Shown here: positions 8,699 to 17,652 of the stretch, one piece after another
Layout of the letters: every line of letters begins with the position of its first letter
Position numbering within the stretch: the stretch's first letter is position 1
Source of the DNA: Sutcliffiella horikoshii
GTDB taxonomy: Bacteria > Bacillota > Bacilli > Bacillales > Bacillaceae_I
Direction: 5' to 3'
DNA: 32,738 nt
Assembly (NCBI RefSeq): GCF_021991925.1
Contig: NZ_RXZI01000015.1
Coordinates: forward strand, 1-32,738
Position numbers and translations under genes: made by a program
The notes under the pieces: generated by a model
Told to the model about the DNA's origin: nothing
Databases searched by the model: none
Seen by the model: only the letters and a program-made list of their open reading frames with translations

Positions 8699-10639
8699 TT
8701 AGACAAGCTCTTCCCATTCCTCCATCAAAGCAAGAAGCCTCTCCTGAAATGCTTCGTTCGCGGTGTTCAGCTCAAGCACCTTTTCATGATCCTGATAGAC
8801 CTCTGGCAGGCAAAGTTCGCTTTCGTTATGCTCGATTTTCTGTTCCAACTCTTCCATCTCTTTTTCTATCTCTTCGACTCGGCGTTTGCGCTGGCGTTCG
8901 AGACGCTTTGCTTCTTTTTCCTGCTCGTAACTCAATTTTTCCGGTGCGTCAGTAGTTGCGGCGGAAGTGACCTTAGAAGCTTTGGAACTCGCAGTCTCTG
9001 CTTCCAATCGCTCAAGCTCCAACGCCTCTTCTTTTTTCTCCACATAATAGTCGTAGTCGCCGAGGTACTCTGTCGCGCCAACGGTACTAAGCTCATATAC
9101 TTTCGTCGCCAAGCGATTGATGAAATAGCGGTCATGGGAAACGAATAGGATCGTTCCGGGATAATCGATCAAGGCATTCTCTAGAATTTCCTTGCTGTCC
9201 AAGTCCAGATGGTTGGTAGGCTCGTCCAGGATCAGGACATTGGAGCGCTCCATCATCAGCTTGGAAAGGGCAAGCCGCGCCTTCTCGCCACCACTTAACG
9301 TGGATACAGGTTTCAACACGTCATCACCGGAAAATAGGAAGTTTCCAAGAACGGTGCGGATTTCTTTCTCCATCTTCTGAGGATACTCGTCCCAAAGTTC
9401 CGCTAAAACCGTCTTGTTGGAGGTAAGGTCTGCCTGCTGCTGATCGTAGTAGCTAATCGACACATTGGCCCCAAAGGAAAACGTCCCTTCAAGCGGCTTT
9501 AATTTTCTGACAAGCGTCTTTAATAAGGTAGACTTCCCGATTCCGTTTGGCCCGACAAGTGCAACACTGTCGCCGCGGCTCATCGAAAAGTCGACATGAC
9601 GGAAGACAGGGGTGGTGTCATAGGAAACGGCCAAGTCTCTTGCTTTAAGAACATCATTTCCGCTTTGGCGGTCGATATCAAACATAATGGAAGCAGATTT
9701 CTCATCGCCTTTCGGTCGGTCCATCACGTCCATTTTCTCCAGCTGCCTGCGACGGCTTTGGGCACGCTTGGTGGTAGAGGCACGGGCAAGGTTCTTTGCC
9801 ACAAAATCTTGCAGCTTGGCAATCTCGTCCTGCTGCTTCTCAAACATCTTCATTTCGCGTTCATACTGCTCGGCTTTCTGCTCGAGGTACTTGCTATAGT
9901 TTCCTATGAACTTAGCGGATTGCTTGCGCGAAATCTCGTATACGATGTTTACGACTTTGTCCAAGAAATAACGGTCATGGGAAACGATCAGCAACGCGCC
10001 AGGGTAGCCTTGAAGGTAGTTCTCAAGCCAAGATAGCGTATCGATGTCCAAGTGGTTGGTCGGCTCATCGAGGATAAGGAGATCTGGCTTGGTTAAAAGT
10101 AATTTTGCCAGCGCCAGGCGGGTCCGTTGTCCGCCACTTAACGTTTCAATAGGTGTTTGGTAATCGTACTCGGAAAAGCGAAGTCCGTGCAGGACGGAGC
10201 GGATATCTGCTTCATATTGAAAGCCGCCTTTTTGTTTGAAGGCTTCCTGGACCTCGTCGTATTCCTTGAGGATGCGTGCATATCGCGTTTCATCTTCAAA
10301 GTATGCGGGGTCGCCCATCTTCGCTTCGAGTGTGCGCATTTGTGTTTCGAGTTCGCGCAGGCCGGTGAATACGGTCAGCATCTCGTCCCAGATCGAGCGC
10401 TCAGTCTGCAAGCCTGTGTCTTGTGCAAGGTAGCCGATCGACACACCTTTAGGTTTAATCAGGTCTCCTGAATCAAAGGAGAGCTGATTGGATATGATTT
10501 TTAATAGGGTGGATTTTCCAGCCCCATTGCGCCCCACAAGGGCAATGCGATCTTTCGATTGTACTTCTAGTTTTATATTCGATAAAATAAGGTCAGCGCC
10601 GAAATATTTGGTCAGCTGATTTACTTGTAAAATAATCAT
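8699..10639 (-). CDS. ydiF: ABC-F family ATPase YdiF
   Basis: About 646 residues with two ABC domains in tandem and no membrane segments, the ABC-F layout. Domain 1 has GRNGAGKSTLLK, LSGGQRTRLALA and LLILDEPTNHLD. Domain 2 has GPNGIGKSTLLK, LSGGEKARLALS and VLILDEPTNHLD. Between them is the charged linker (AQSRRRQLEKMDVMDRPK). The C-terminal about 100 residues are a Lys/Glu-rich coiled coil that in this family contacts the ribosome. ABC-F proteins act on translating ribosomes, some giving antibiotic resistance; for YdiF a housekeeping ribosome role is likely. I start at ATG 10639, five bases after AGGTGA. A preceding ATG and a GTG at 10648 are in frame. Confidence 0.93.
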   Translation of the reverse strand: MIILQVNQLTKYFGADLILSNIKLEVQSKDRIALVGRNGAGKSTLLKIISNQLSFDSGDLIKPKGVSIGYLAQDTGLQTERSIWDEMLTVFTGLRELETQMRTLEAKMGDPAYFEDETRYARILKEYDEVQEAFKQKGGFQYEADIRSVLHGLRFSEYDYQTPIETLSGGQRTRLALAKLLLTKPDLLILDEPTNHLDIDTLSWLENYLQGYPGALLIVSHDRYFLDKVVNIVYEISRKQSAKFIGNYSKYLEQKAEQYEREMKMFEKQQDEIAKLQDFVAKNLARASTTKRAQSRRRQLEKMDVMDRPKGDEKSASIMFDIDRQSGNDVLKARDLAVSYDTTPVFRHVDFSMSRGDSVALVGPNGIGKSTLLKTLVRKLKPLEGTFSFGANVSISYYDQQQADLTSNKTVLAELWDEYPQKMEKEIRTVLGNFLFSGDDVLKPVSTLSGGEKARLALSKLMMERSNVLILDEPTNHLDLDSKEILENALIDYPGTILFVSHDRYFINRLATKVYELSTVGATEYLGDYDYYVEKKEEALELERLEAETASSKASKVTSAATTDAPEKLSYEQEKEAKRLERQRKRRVEEIEKEMEELEQKIEHNESELCLPEVYQDHEKVLELNTANEAFQERLLALMEEWEELV

Positions 10640-10765
10640 CATCTTCACCTCGAGTAATTCTAGATTAAGTGTATCTTTCTTTGGGGTTTACATCAAGATT
10701 TTGGGTATTTCATTGTCAGGTAGAGGGGATGTTTCATTGGATAGGGAGGCTAGTTTAGGCTGGAT

Positions 10766-10916
10766 CGCCCGAAAATCGTGAGAATCGCCCGTATTTTTTT
10801 ATTTTTGCCCGAATCGTTGGTTTTTTCGCCCGATTGGTATCGAGAACCGCCCGTAAATTTCAAAAATCGCCCGAAAAATGAAATTTCCGCCCGAATCAGA
10901 TTGCGGATGTAGCCCG
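10766..10916. repeat. Array A: CGCCCG word every 20-21 bp
   Basis: CGCCCG (one copy TGCCCG) starts at 10766, 10786, 10806, 10827, 10848, 10868 and 10888. A weaker AGCCCG follows at 10911. Steps are 20, 20, 21, 21, 20, 20, 23 bp. Spacers are AT-rich and unrelated. The uneven 20/21 step breaks any reading frame. It fills much of the 426-bp gap between ydiF and rex, where B. subtilis has moaC. Confidence 0.85.
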
Positions 10917-11020
10917 GATCCCACTTCCGCCTCAAACCTCAAGGGCCACCGGGAAGCCAAGCCAAAGAACATCTTCTGGAAAAATAGTATAGACATAGAA
11001 ATGTAATCGTTTTCGTTCCG

Positions 11021-11029
11021 TGGTAGAAT
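11021..11029 (+). promoter_or_regulatory. Probable extended -10 of the rex promoter
   Basis: TGGTAGAAT fits an extended -10 (TGnTAnAAT), 37 bp before the rex ATG. No convincing -35 is visible at the right distance, which extended -10 promoters tolerate. Confidence 0.45.
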
Positions 11030-11065
11030 AGAGGAGCAAACAGGTTCGACAAATGGGGGAGTACA

Positions 11066-11704
11066 ATGAATAACGAACAACTGAAAATTCCACAAGCAAC
11101 GGCCAAGCGGCTGCCGCTGTACTATCGGTTCATACAGAACTTGCATTCGTCCGGCAAGCAGCGCGTATCATCGGCAGAGCTGAGTGAAGCGGTCAAGGTC
11201 GATAGTGCGACGATCCGACGGGACTTCAGCTACTTCGGTGCACTGGGGAAAAAGGGGTATGGATATAATGTTCAATATTTGTTAACTTTTTTCAGGAAAA
11301 CGCTCGACCAAGATGAATTGACATATGTTACTCTAATAGGTGTAGGTAATTTAGGAACCGCCTTCCTACATTATAATTTTATGAAAAACAATAATACGAA
11401 AATAGTGATGGCCTTTGATGTGGACGAGTCCAAGATCGGCTCGGAAATCGGGGGAGTCCCTGTTTATCATTTAGACGATATTGAAGAACAAATGCCTGAG
11501 AATGTAACGGTAGCCATCTTGACGGTTCCGGCTCCGGTAGCACAGCCAATAGCGGATAGACTTGTAGAAAAGGGCGTAAAGGGCATACTGAACTTTACAC
11601 CGGCACGTATCAATGTACCGGAAGAGATACGCATCCACCATATCGATTTGGCGGTGGAACTGCAGTCATTGGTATATTTTCTCAAGCACTATCCAAGCGA
11701 GTGA
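11066..11704 (+). CDS. rex: Redox-sensing transcriptional repressor Rex
   Basis: 212 residues. Rex binds NADH/NAD+ and represses fermentation and anaerobic respiration genes when NADH is low. An N-terminal winged helix ([19 protein letters not shown] then [23 protein letters not shown]) is followed by a Rossmann fold with [38 protein letters not shown] and the C-terminal domain-swapped helix [19 protein letters not shown]. Length is normal. RBS GGGGGAG lies before the ATG. It stands upstream of tatA/tatC, as in B. subtilis. I found no clear Rex operator near it. Confidence 0.97.
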   Translation: MNNEQLKIPQATAKRLPLYYRFIQNLHSSGKQRVSSAELSEAVKVDSATIRRDFSYFGALGKKGYGYNVQYLLTFFRKTLDQDELTYVTLIGVGNLGTAFLHYNFMKNNNTKIVMAFDVDESKIGSEIGGVPVYHLDDIEEQMPENVTVAILTVPAPVAQPIADRLVEKGVKGILNFTPARINVPEEIRIHHIDLAVELQSLVYFLKHYPSE

Positions 11705-11747
11705 AAAAGTAGTAGAATGAGTATATTTCAAGGAGGTGGCAAACAAT

Positions 11748-11930
11748 ATGCCAGGTGGATTAGGAATGGGAAGCCTCTTACTTATTGTATTTGTAGCACT
11801 ATTAATCTTCGGACCAAGCAAGTTACCTCAACTCGGTAAAGCAGCAGGGAACACATTGCGTGAATTCAAGAACGCAACAAAAGGATTGGCCGATGACGAC
11901 GATAAAGAGAAAAAAGAAGAAACGAAGTAA
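11748..11930 (+). CDS. tatA: Twin-arginine translocase subunit TatA
   Basis: 60 residues: one N-terminal membrane helix (SLLLIVFVALLIFGPSKLP), the FGPSKLPQLGKAAGNTL hinge and amphipathic helix, and an acidic/Lys-rich tail (DDDDKEKKEE). It forms the pore-like oligomer of the Tat pathway. The ATG at 11748 is right for AAGGAGGTGG; an in-frame GTG at 11736 lies within that RBS and is rejected. It is cotranscribed with tatC 17 bases downstream. Confidence 0.95.
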   Translation: MPGGLGMGSLLLIVFVALLIFGPSKLPQLGKAAGNTLREFKNATKGLADDDDKEKKEETK

Positions 11931-11947
11931 TGTAAGGATGAACATAT

Positions 11948-12706
11948 ATGCTAGATAGAGAAATGTCGGTGTATGACCATATAGGCGAGCTCCGAAAAAG
12001 AATCATCATCATAGCATCCTTCTTTTTCGTTTCGGCAATCGGCGGCTTTTTCCTAGCCGAACCGATCATTGTCTATTTACAGCAAACAGATCAAGCGAAA
12101 GACCTCACCATGAACGCCTTTCGCATGACAGATTCCATCAAGATCTTTATGCAATTCGCCTTTTTGATTGCATTTATCCTGACGTTCCCCGTCATTCTCT
12201 ACCAGCTATGGGCCTTCATCAGCCCCGGCTTGTATGAAAGGGAACGCCGCGTCACGTTAAGCTATATCCCAATCTCGATTATCTTGTTTCTAAGCGGTCT
12301 TGCTTTCTCTTATTACATCCTGTTTCCATTTGTCGTGGACTTCATGAATAGGTTGGCAGAACGCCTCGAGATCAATCAGGTTATCGGAATAAATGAATAC
12401 TTTCAGTTCCTTTTCCAGCTGACCATCCCATTCGGCATCCTTTTTCAAATGCCGGTTATTGTGATGTTCTTAACAAGACTTGGGATCATCACCCCAGACT
12501 TTATGGTGAAGATCCGCAAGTACGCCTACTTCGGGCTGCTTGTGGTCGGTGCTTTGATCACACCGCCAGAGCTCTTGTCGCATCTGATGGTAACGGTCCC
12601 GCTCTTCATCTTATATGAGATCAGCATTGTGATTTCCCGCATTGCTTATCGACAAGCGAAGAAAGCGGAAGCGTTGATGGAGCAGGAAGAGAAGATGAAT
12701 AATTAG
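11948..12706 (+). CDS. tatC: Twin-arginine translocase subunit TatC
   Basis: 252 residues with six membrane helices. The N-terminal DHIGELRKRIII is the conserved signal-peptide recognition stretch of TatC, and FQMPVIVMFLTRLGIITP and RKYAYFGLLVVGALITPPE are family marks. It pairs with TatA to form the Gram-positive two-component Tat translocase, TatAy-TatCy in B. subtilis. RBS TAAGGATG. A Lys/Glu-rich cytoplasmic tail ends the protein. Confidence 0.96.
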   Translation: MLDREMSVYDHIGELRKRIIIIASFFFVSAIGGFFLAEPIIVYLQQTDQAKDLTMNAFRMTDSIKIFMQFAFLIAFILTFPVILYQLWAFISPGLYERERRVTLSYIPISIILFLSGLAFSYYILFPFVVDFMNRLAERLEINQVIGINEYFQFLFQLTIPFGILFQMPVIVMFLTRLGIITPDFMVKIRKYAYFGLLVVGALITPPELLSHLMVTVPLFILYEISIVISRIAYRQAKKAEALMEQEEKMNN

Positions 12707-12825
12707 ATGTATGCAGGCTCGTACCTTTTTTGAGATTGGGACGGGCTTGTTTTTGTTTTTGCGGTGGCTGCACCGAGTTTATTTAGGTGAGACGAAGGGA
12801 CATGCCAGGTGGCCCGACGGCCAAA

Positions 12826-13002
12826 TGTCCGAAGATTTTCGAAAGTTGACCGAAGTTTTCCGGAAGTTGTCCAAAGATTTGGCAAAGTTGACCGAAGTTT
12901 TTCCGAATTTGACCGAACGAAATTTTGAGGTGTCCGAAGGTCGTTGAAAGTTGGCCGAACAGCTACCATCAAATGTCCGAACCCCTGAACGAATTGACCG
13001 AA
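12826..13002. repeat. Array B: TGNCCGAA word every 21 bp
   Basis: Nine words of the form TG(T/A/G)CCGAA start at 12826, 12847, 12868, 12889, 12910, 12931, 12952, 12974 and 12995. Steps are 21 bp throughout except one of 22. The copy at 12868 reads TGTCCAAA. Much of the spacer also recurs (AAGTTGACCGAAGTTTT is a common unit). Both strands stay open across part of it only because 21 is a multiple of three. It lies in the 539-bp gap between tatC and ydiK, in which I see no gene. Confidence 0.9.
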
Positions 13003-13205
13003 CCCTTTCAAAGGCCCCTCAAAACGAGTAAAATCCCTCTGTTTTTCTACAAAAATAGGTAACATTTCAAAAGCATCCGCGCCCCAACCCCAAAGTACAA
13101 ACCTAATTACCCAAAACCACTTCTAGTAAAAACCAAACCCCAATCCCTCCGTAAGTGTTAATCCAGGAAGCGAAGAGCCTGAAACGGGATACAGACTCTT
13201 CTAAA

Positions 13206-13241
13206 CAAAAAGACCCGCACCCCCAAACGAGGTACGAGTCT
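13206..13241 (-). terminator. Terminator of ydiK
   Basis: On the minus strand AGACTCGTACC pairs with GGTGCGGGTCT (two G-U pairs) and is followed by five T. Confidence 0.8.
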
Positions 13242-13245
13242 CCCA

Positions 13246-13458
13246 TCACTTTTTCTTCTGTTGCATTTCCTTTATCTTCTGATGTAGGAAATAGGACCGG
13301 ATGGCTACGCCAAAGTCAAACGTGGCAATGAGCATCAACAGGATCGTGTGCCAGTGCCAGATGGTATCCCTTACAGAGACGATAGCCAGGTATAGAAACA
13401 AACTGCCCATAATCGCGTAGAAGAAGACCATTCGTAACGGTGTTATTTTCATGTGCAA
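13246..13458 (-). CDS. ydiK: Small membrane protein YdiK
   Basis: 70 residues with two hydrophobic segments (about 9-26 and 34-51) and a basic tail with EMQQKKK. It sits between tatC and ydiL on the minus strand, the place and orientation of ydiK in B. subtilis, and the length is similar. AGGAGG precedes the ATG. The name rests largely on position and size. Function unknown. Confidence 0.75.
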   Translation of the reverse strand: MHMKITPLRMVFFYAIMGSLFLYLAIVSVRDTIWHWHTILLMLIATFDFGVAIRSYFLHQKIKEMQQKKK

Positions 13459-13494
13459 ATCCTCCAGGTAAGTTCAACTCTAGCGGAGAGCTGT

Positions 13495-14241
13495 TTAAAA
13501 GAACGAAATGAAATTGGATACGTTTTGTTGCATCTCTTCCATTTGACGCATCATTTCTTCAATGCGATCACGGAACACATATTGCACGATGACAACAAAC
13601 GAGTTCATGGCAACGTGGGCGATGATCGGAACGATGATGCGATTTGTTTTTACATAAAGGAAAGCGAAAATGCCTCCCATGACAAAATATATGAGCAGAT
13701 GCTTGAAATCTTGATGGACCACGGCAAAAAGTAGCGAACTAACTGTCAGTGCAATCGCAAAATTAAACTTCTTATAGATGGCCCCAAAAATGATCTTCCG
13801 GAAAATGATCTCCTCTAAGATAGGCCCAGCCACTGCCACCGCAAAAATCATCACCGGGAATGCCGTAACAAATCCCATGATTTCCTGTGTATTCTCAGAT
13901 CCCGGCTGAATGCCGAAAACCTGCAGCTGAATCTGTGCCGCGACTGCCTGCCCGATCAGTGCAAGCGGGAAACCGACAGCCGACCAGAGAACCGTTTTGG
14001 GGATGGAGGCCGTTTCGCCTCGGAAGTCGCCCTTGGTCCATTCATTGCGGAGAATCCAGGTAACAATGGCCAATCCGATCGTGAAACTGATAAATGCCCA
14101 TACACCAATCAGATAAGCCTCCCTGCTGGCACGCTCCATGCCTTCCCCGACGCCAAGTGCGATCAAGAGAGGGTACCCAAGCAATCCGGAAAGCTGCATC
14201 AGGACATATGTAATAATGACTAACCAATATTTTTTCGTCAT
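13495..14241 (-). CDS. ydiL: CPBP family intramembrane metalloprotease YdiL
   Basis: 248 residues with about eight hydrophobic segments. The CPBP (Abi) motifs are present: GPILEEIIFRKIIFGAI (EExxxR) near 140, LLFAVVHQDF (FxxxH) near 170, and the later AHVAMNSFVV (HxxxN). These residues place a metal site inside the membrane. The family includes CAAX-prenyl-endopeptidase-like enzymes and bacteriocin-immunity proteins. B. subtilis has ydiL in the same position. The substrate is unknown. GAGGAG lies before the ATG. Confidence 0.9.
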   Translation of the reverse strand: MTKKYWLVIITYVLMQLSGLLGYPLLIALGVGEGMERASREAYLIGVWAFISFTIGLAIVTWILRNEWTKGDFRGETASIPKTVLWSAVGFPLALIGQAVAAQIQLQVFGIQPGSENTQEIMGFVTAFPVMIFAVAVAGPILEEIIFRKIIFGAIYKKFNFAIALTVSSLLFAVVHQDFKHLLIYFVMGGIFAFLYVKTNRIIVPIIAHVAMNSFVVIVQYVFRDRIEEMMRQMEEMQQNVSNFISFF

Positions 14242-14405
14242 AATAAGCTCCTCTTAAACCATTATTCACTTTTCGTATTGTACCATATAAACTATATGTC
14301 CTTATAACGATAAGGTTTCCCTGAATGCGCTGATTTTACGAATATAAGTAAGTGAAGAGAGTCAAGAAACGCTTAGTTTTGTTAAAATTAGCACCACAAG
14401 AAAAA

Positions 14406-14626
14406 ATCCCGTCATAAGAAGGGTCAATCCCGGCATAAACAGAGAGGAATCCCGTCACTAAAGTCAGTTTTCTCGCAATATCCCCCAAGGAAAGATAACC
14501 GTATGAATCATCCCGTCACAACAGAGGGAAATCCCTTCATAAGACCCAATAATCCAATCATAACGACAAAAAATCCCGTCACAAAACCTATTAATCCCTT
14601 CATAATAAAAATCCACCCCGAAAAAC
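14406..14626. repeat. Array C: ATCCCGTCATAA word every 21 bp
   Basis: Words related to ATCCCGTCATAA start at 14406, 14427, 14449, 14510, 14531, 14552, 14573, 14594 and (degenerate) 14615. Weak copies fit near 14470 and 14496, filling the only gap. Steps are 21-22 bp and the 14449 to 14510 gap is about three steps. Variants change C/T at the sixth to tenth bases (ATCCCTTCATAA, ATCCCGTCACAA). It lies between ydiL and the groE promoter; no gene is visible. Confidence 0.85.
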
Positions 14627-14708
14627 TTCTACAAAAACAGTTTAAACCACCCAACACATGTAGAGAATGAAAAGGGTTGCAAGTCGAAAATTTTTTAGAT
14701 AAAGATAC

Positions 14709-14774
14709 TTGCAAAACAGAAGCAGATTCATTATTATAATAATTGTGTTAGCACTCAAGTGTTAAGAGTGCTAA
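14709..14774 (+). promoter_or_regulatory. groESL promoter with CIRCE operator
   Basis: TTGCAA at 14709 and TATTAT at 14732 are separated by 17 bp. Just downstream, at the transcription start, is a perfect CIRCE: TTAGCACTC (14748-14756), nine bases, GAGTGCTAA (14766-14774). CIRCE is the binding site of the heat-shock repressor HrcA. Confidence 0.96.
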
Positions 14775-14817
14775 TAAAAAATAAACCATTACATATGAAA
14801 CCAAGGAGGTTGTTTTC

Positions 14818-15105
14818 ATGTTAAAGCCATTAGGCGATCGCATTGTAATTGAACTTGTTCAATCAGAGGAAAAAACGGCAAGTGGTATCGTATTACCGGA
14901 CTCTGCGAAAGAAAAACCTCAAGAAGGTAAAGTAGTAGCAGTAGGATCTGGCCGCGTACTAGAAAGCGGCGAACGCGTAGCACTTGAAGTAGCAGCTGGC
15001 GACAGCGTAATCTTCTCCAAATACGCAGGAACTGAAGTGAAATTCGAAGGAAAAGAACTTCTAATCCTAAAAGAAACAGACGTACTTGCAGTAGTAAGCA
15101 AATAA
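14818..15105 (+). CDS. groES: Co-chaperonin GroES
   Basis: 95 residues, full length. GroES caps the GroEL ring. It has the N-terminal [26 protein letters not shown] with the mobile loop, and the C-terminal [25 protein letters not shown] precedes the ATG. It is controlled by HrcA through CIRCE. An unusual 235-bp stretch separates it from groEL. Confidence 0.98.
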   Translation: MLKPLGDRIVIELVQSEEKTASGIVLPDSAKEKPQEGKVVAVGSGRVLESGERVALEVAAGDSVIFSKYAGTEVKFEGKELLILKETDVLAVVSK

Positions 15106-15163
15106 TTTATCCAAAAAGCGGGGGCTAACCGAACCAGCCCCGTATTCCCTTATAAATTCCCAA

Positions 15164-15299
15164 ACTGGTTGATTGAAGTGGAAGGCGCGAGACTCCTACG
15201 GGAGATAGCGGTTACGGGAGACCCCACAGGCGAAGCCGAGGAGGCTCCCGAACCGCCCCGTGGAAAGCGAGCGCCTGCAACGCAAATCAACCCACCAGT
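15164..15299. repeat. Long palindromic intergenic element, copy 1 (within groESL)
   Basis: Outer arms ACTGGTTGATT and AATCAACC(CA)CCAGT flank the element. An inner stem GCGGTTACGGGAG pairs with CTCCCGAACCGC with one bulged base. Conserved loops include GGCGCGAGACTCCTACGGGAG, GAGACCCCACAGGCG, CGAGGAGGCTC and GGAAAGCGAGCGCCTG. A second copy with different stem sequence lies at 27078-27209. A smaller hairpin (15119-15142, GGGGGCT/AGCCCC, no T run) stands between groES and this element. I recognise it as a repeat type common in Bacillaceae intergenic regions but know no standard name. Confidence 0.85.
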
Positions 15300-15301
15300 A
15301 A

Positions 15302-16973
<1,672 letters not shown>

Positions 16974-17020
16974 TCCGTTTCACTAAACTGTGAAGCTGTA
17001 AGTAAATATTTGTAACTTAA

Positions 17021-17056
17021 GGGCTACTTCCTGTTAAATGGAGGTAGTCCTTTTTA
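17021..17056 (+). terminator. Terminator after groEL
   Basis: GGGCTACTTCC pairs along 11 bases with GGAGGTAGTCC (two G-U) and is followed by five T. If the island inserted at the groEL end, this terminator was brought in by the island. Confidence 0.88.
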
Positions 17057-17197
17057 CTTTGAGAAATTATCGTCCCAATGTAAATTGTATGAAGTATAAA
17101 GATTAGATTTTACAAATAACCTCCAAATTAGTAAGATGAATAATTATTTTTGTGAAAATTAGTCATAATAATTATTTTGGGGTGGAGAGAAAGGCTG

Positions 17198-17299
17198 GTG
17201 AATGAGGTTCGATTTGCTTTTGTAGACGAATTTGGTAACTATGGATTATGGCTTTGATTTCAAAAAAGATGACGTCTCTGCACGATGTAACTAATAGGT
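17198..17299 (+). pseudogene. Remnant of a DUF3800 gene (N terminus only, frameshifted)
   Basis: From a GTG at 17198 the frame reads VNEVRFAFVDEFGNYGLW and stops. A one-base shift continues GFDFKKDDVSARCN and stops. Joined, this resembles the start of DUF3800 proteins (RFAFVDEFGN-x-G-x-DF...DVSTHF), an RNase H-like family with an N-terminal Asp-Glu motif often seen near defence genes. Nothing after about residue 33 is left. The gene was probably part of the same island. Confidence 0.6.
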
Positions 17300-17587
17300 A
17301 GAATTAATACTATTATTGATTTATTTGAAACGATAAATTTTTATAAATCAACTTCATTTCCAACTAATACTAAAATACTAATCACTACTCATCTTCACAT
17401 AATCAGAAAATAATGTTACAGAGTAGTGATTTAATCATCTCTTATTAGTTAATTTCTGATCAATTTATAAATAAGGATGATCAGACTCCCGTTGCTCTAA
17501 AAATTGCATAAAAGAAGACTCTATTCTCTATATGTTAGATAATAACTAGGATCCATGGAAACTAGTTCATGTAATCCCTCAAGCTAG
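17300..17587. other. AT-rich non-coding stretch, no feature recognised
   Basis: I see no gene, RNA or regular repeat here. It separates the DUF3800 remnant from the promoter of the three-gene operon and is probably decayed island DNA. Confidence 0.5.
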
Positions 17588-17616
17588 TTTACTGGTAATA
17601 AATAGTATACTATAAT
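17588..17616 (+). promoter_or_regulatory. Probable promoter of the three-gene island operon
   Basis: A perfect TATAAT (17611-17616) has TTTACT 17 bp upstream. The first ATG follows 36 bp later after GAGGGG. Confidence 0.55.
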
Positions 17617-17652
17617 TGTAGAGACAACAATATTCAAGTTGAGGGGTTAATA

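Noticed and set aside
10157-10471. Long plus-strand frames antisense to ydiF (also at 9596-10036 and 8786-9148)
   Set aside because: They are shadows of the well-supported ABC-F gene, with no RBS.
12557-12738. CRISPR array, considered for all short periodic arrays in the window
   Set aside because: Words are 6-12 bp with spacers under 16 bp, far smaller than CRISPR units, and no cas genes are present.
12711-12947. Plus-strand open frame of 78 residues with seven-residue repeats over array B
   Set aside because: No suitable RBS, the opposite strand is open too, and the pattern follows from the 21-bp period; the 22-bp step breaks the frame.
12703-13065. Minus-strand open frame of 120 residues over array B
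   Set aside because: It overlaps the tatC end, shows no RBS and has repeat-driven composition.
14508-14714. Minus-strand open frame of 68 residues over array C
   Set aside because: Repeats of seven residues are a by-product of the 21-bp spacing, and no RBS is seen.
15119-15142. GGGGGCT/AGCCCC hairpin after groES as a terminator
   Set aside because: There is no T run after it, and groEL has no promoter of its own that I can see, so it cannot be a full terminator.
17202-17226. ATG-started frame beside the DUF3800 remnant
   Set aside because: It stops after seven codons; the GTG frame carries the recognisable DUF3800 residues.
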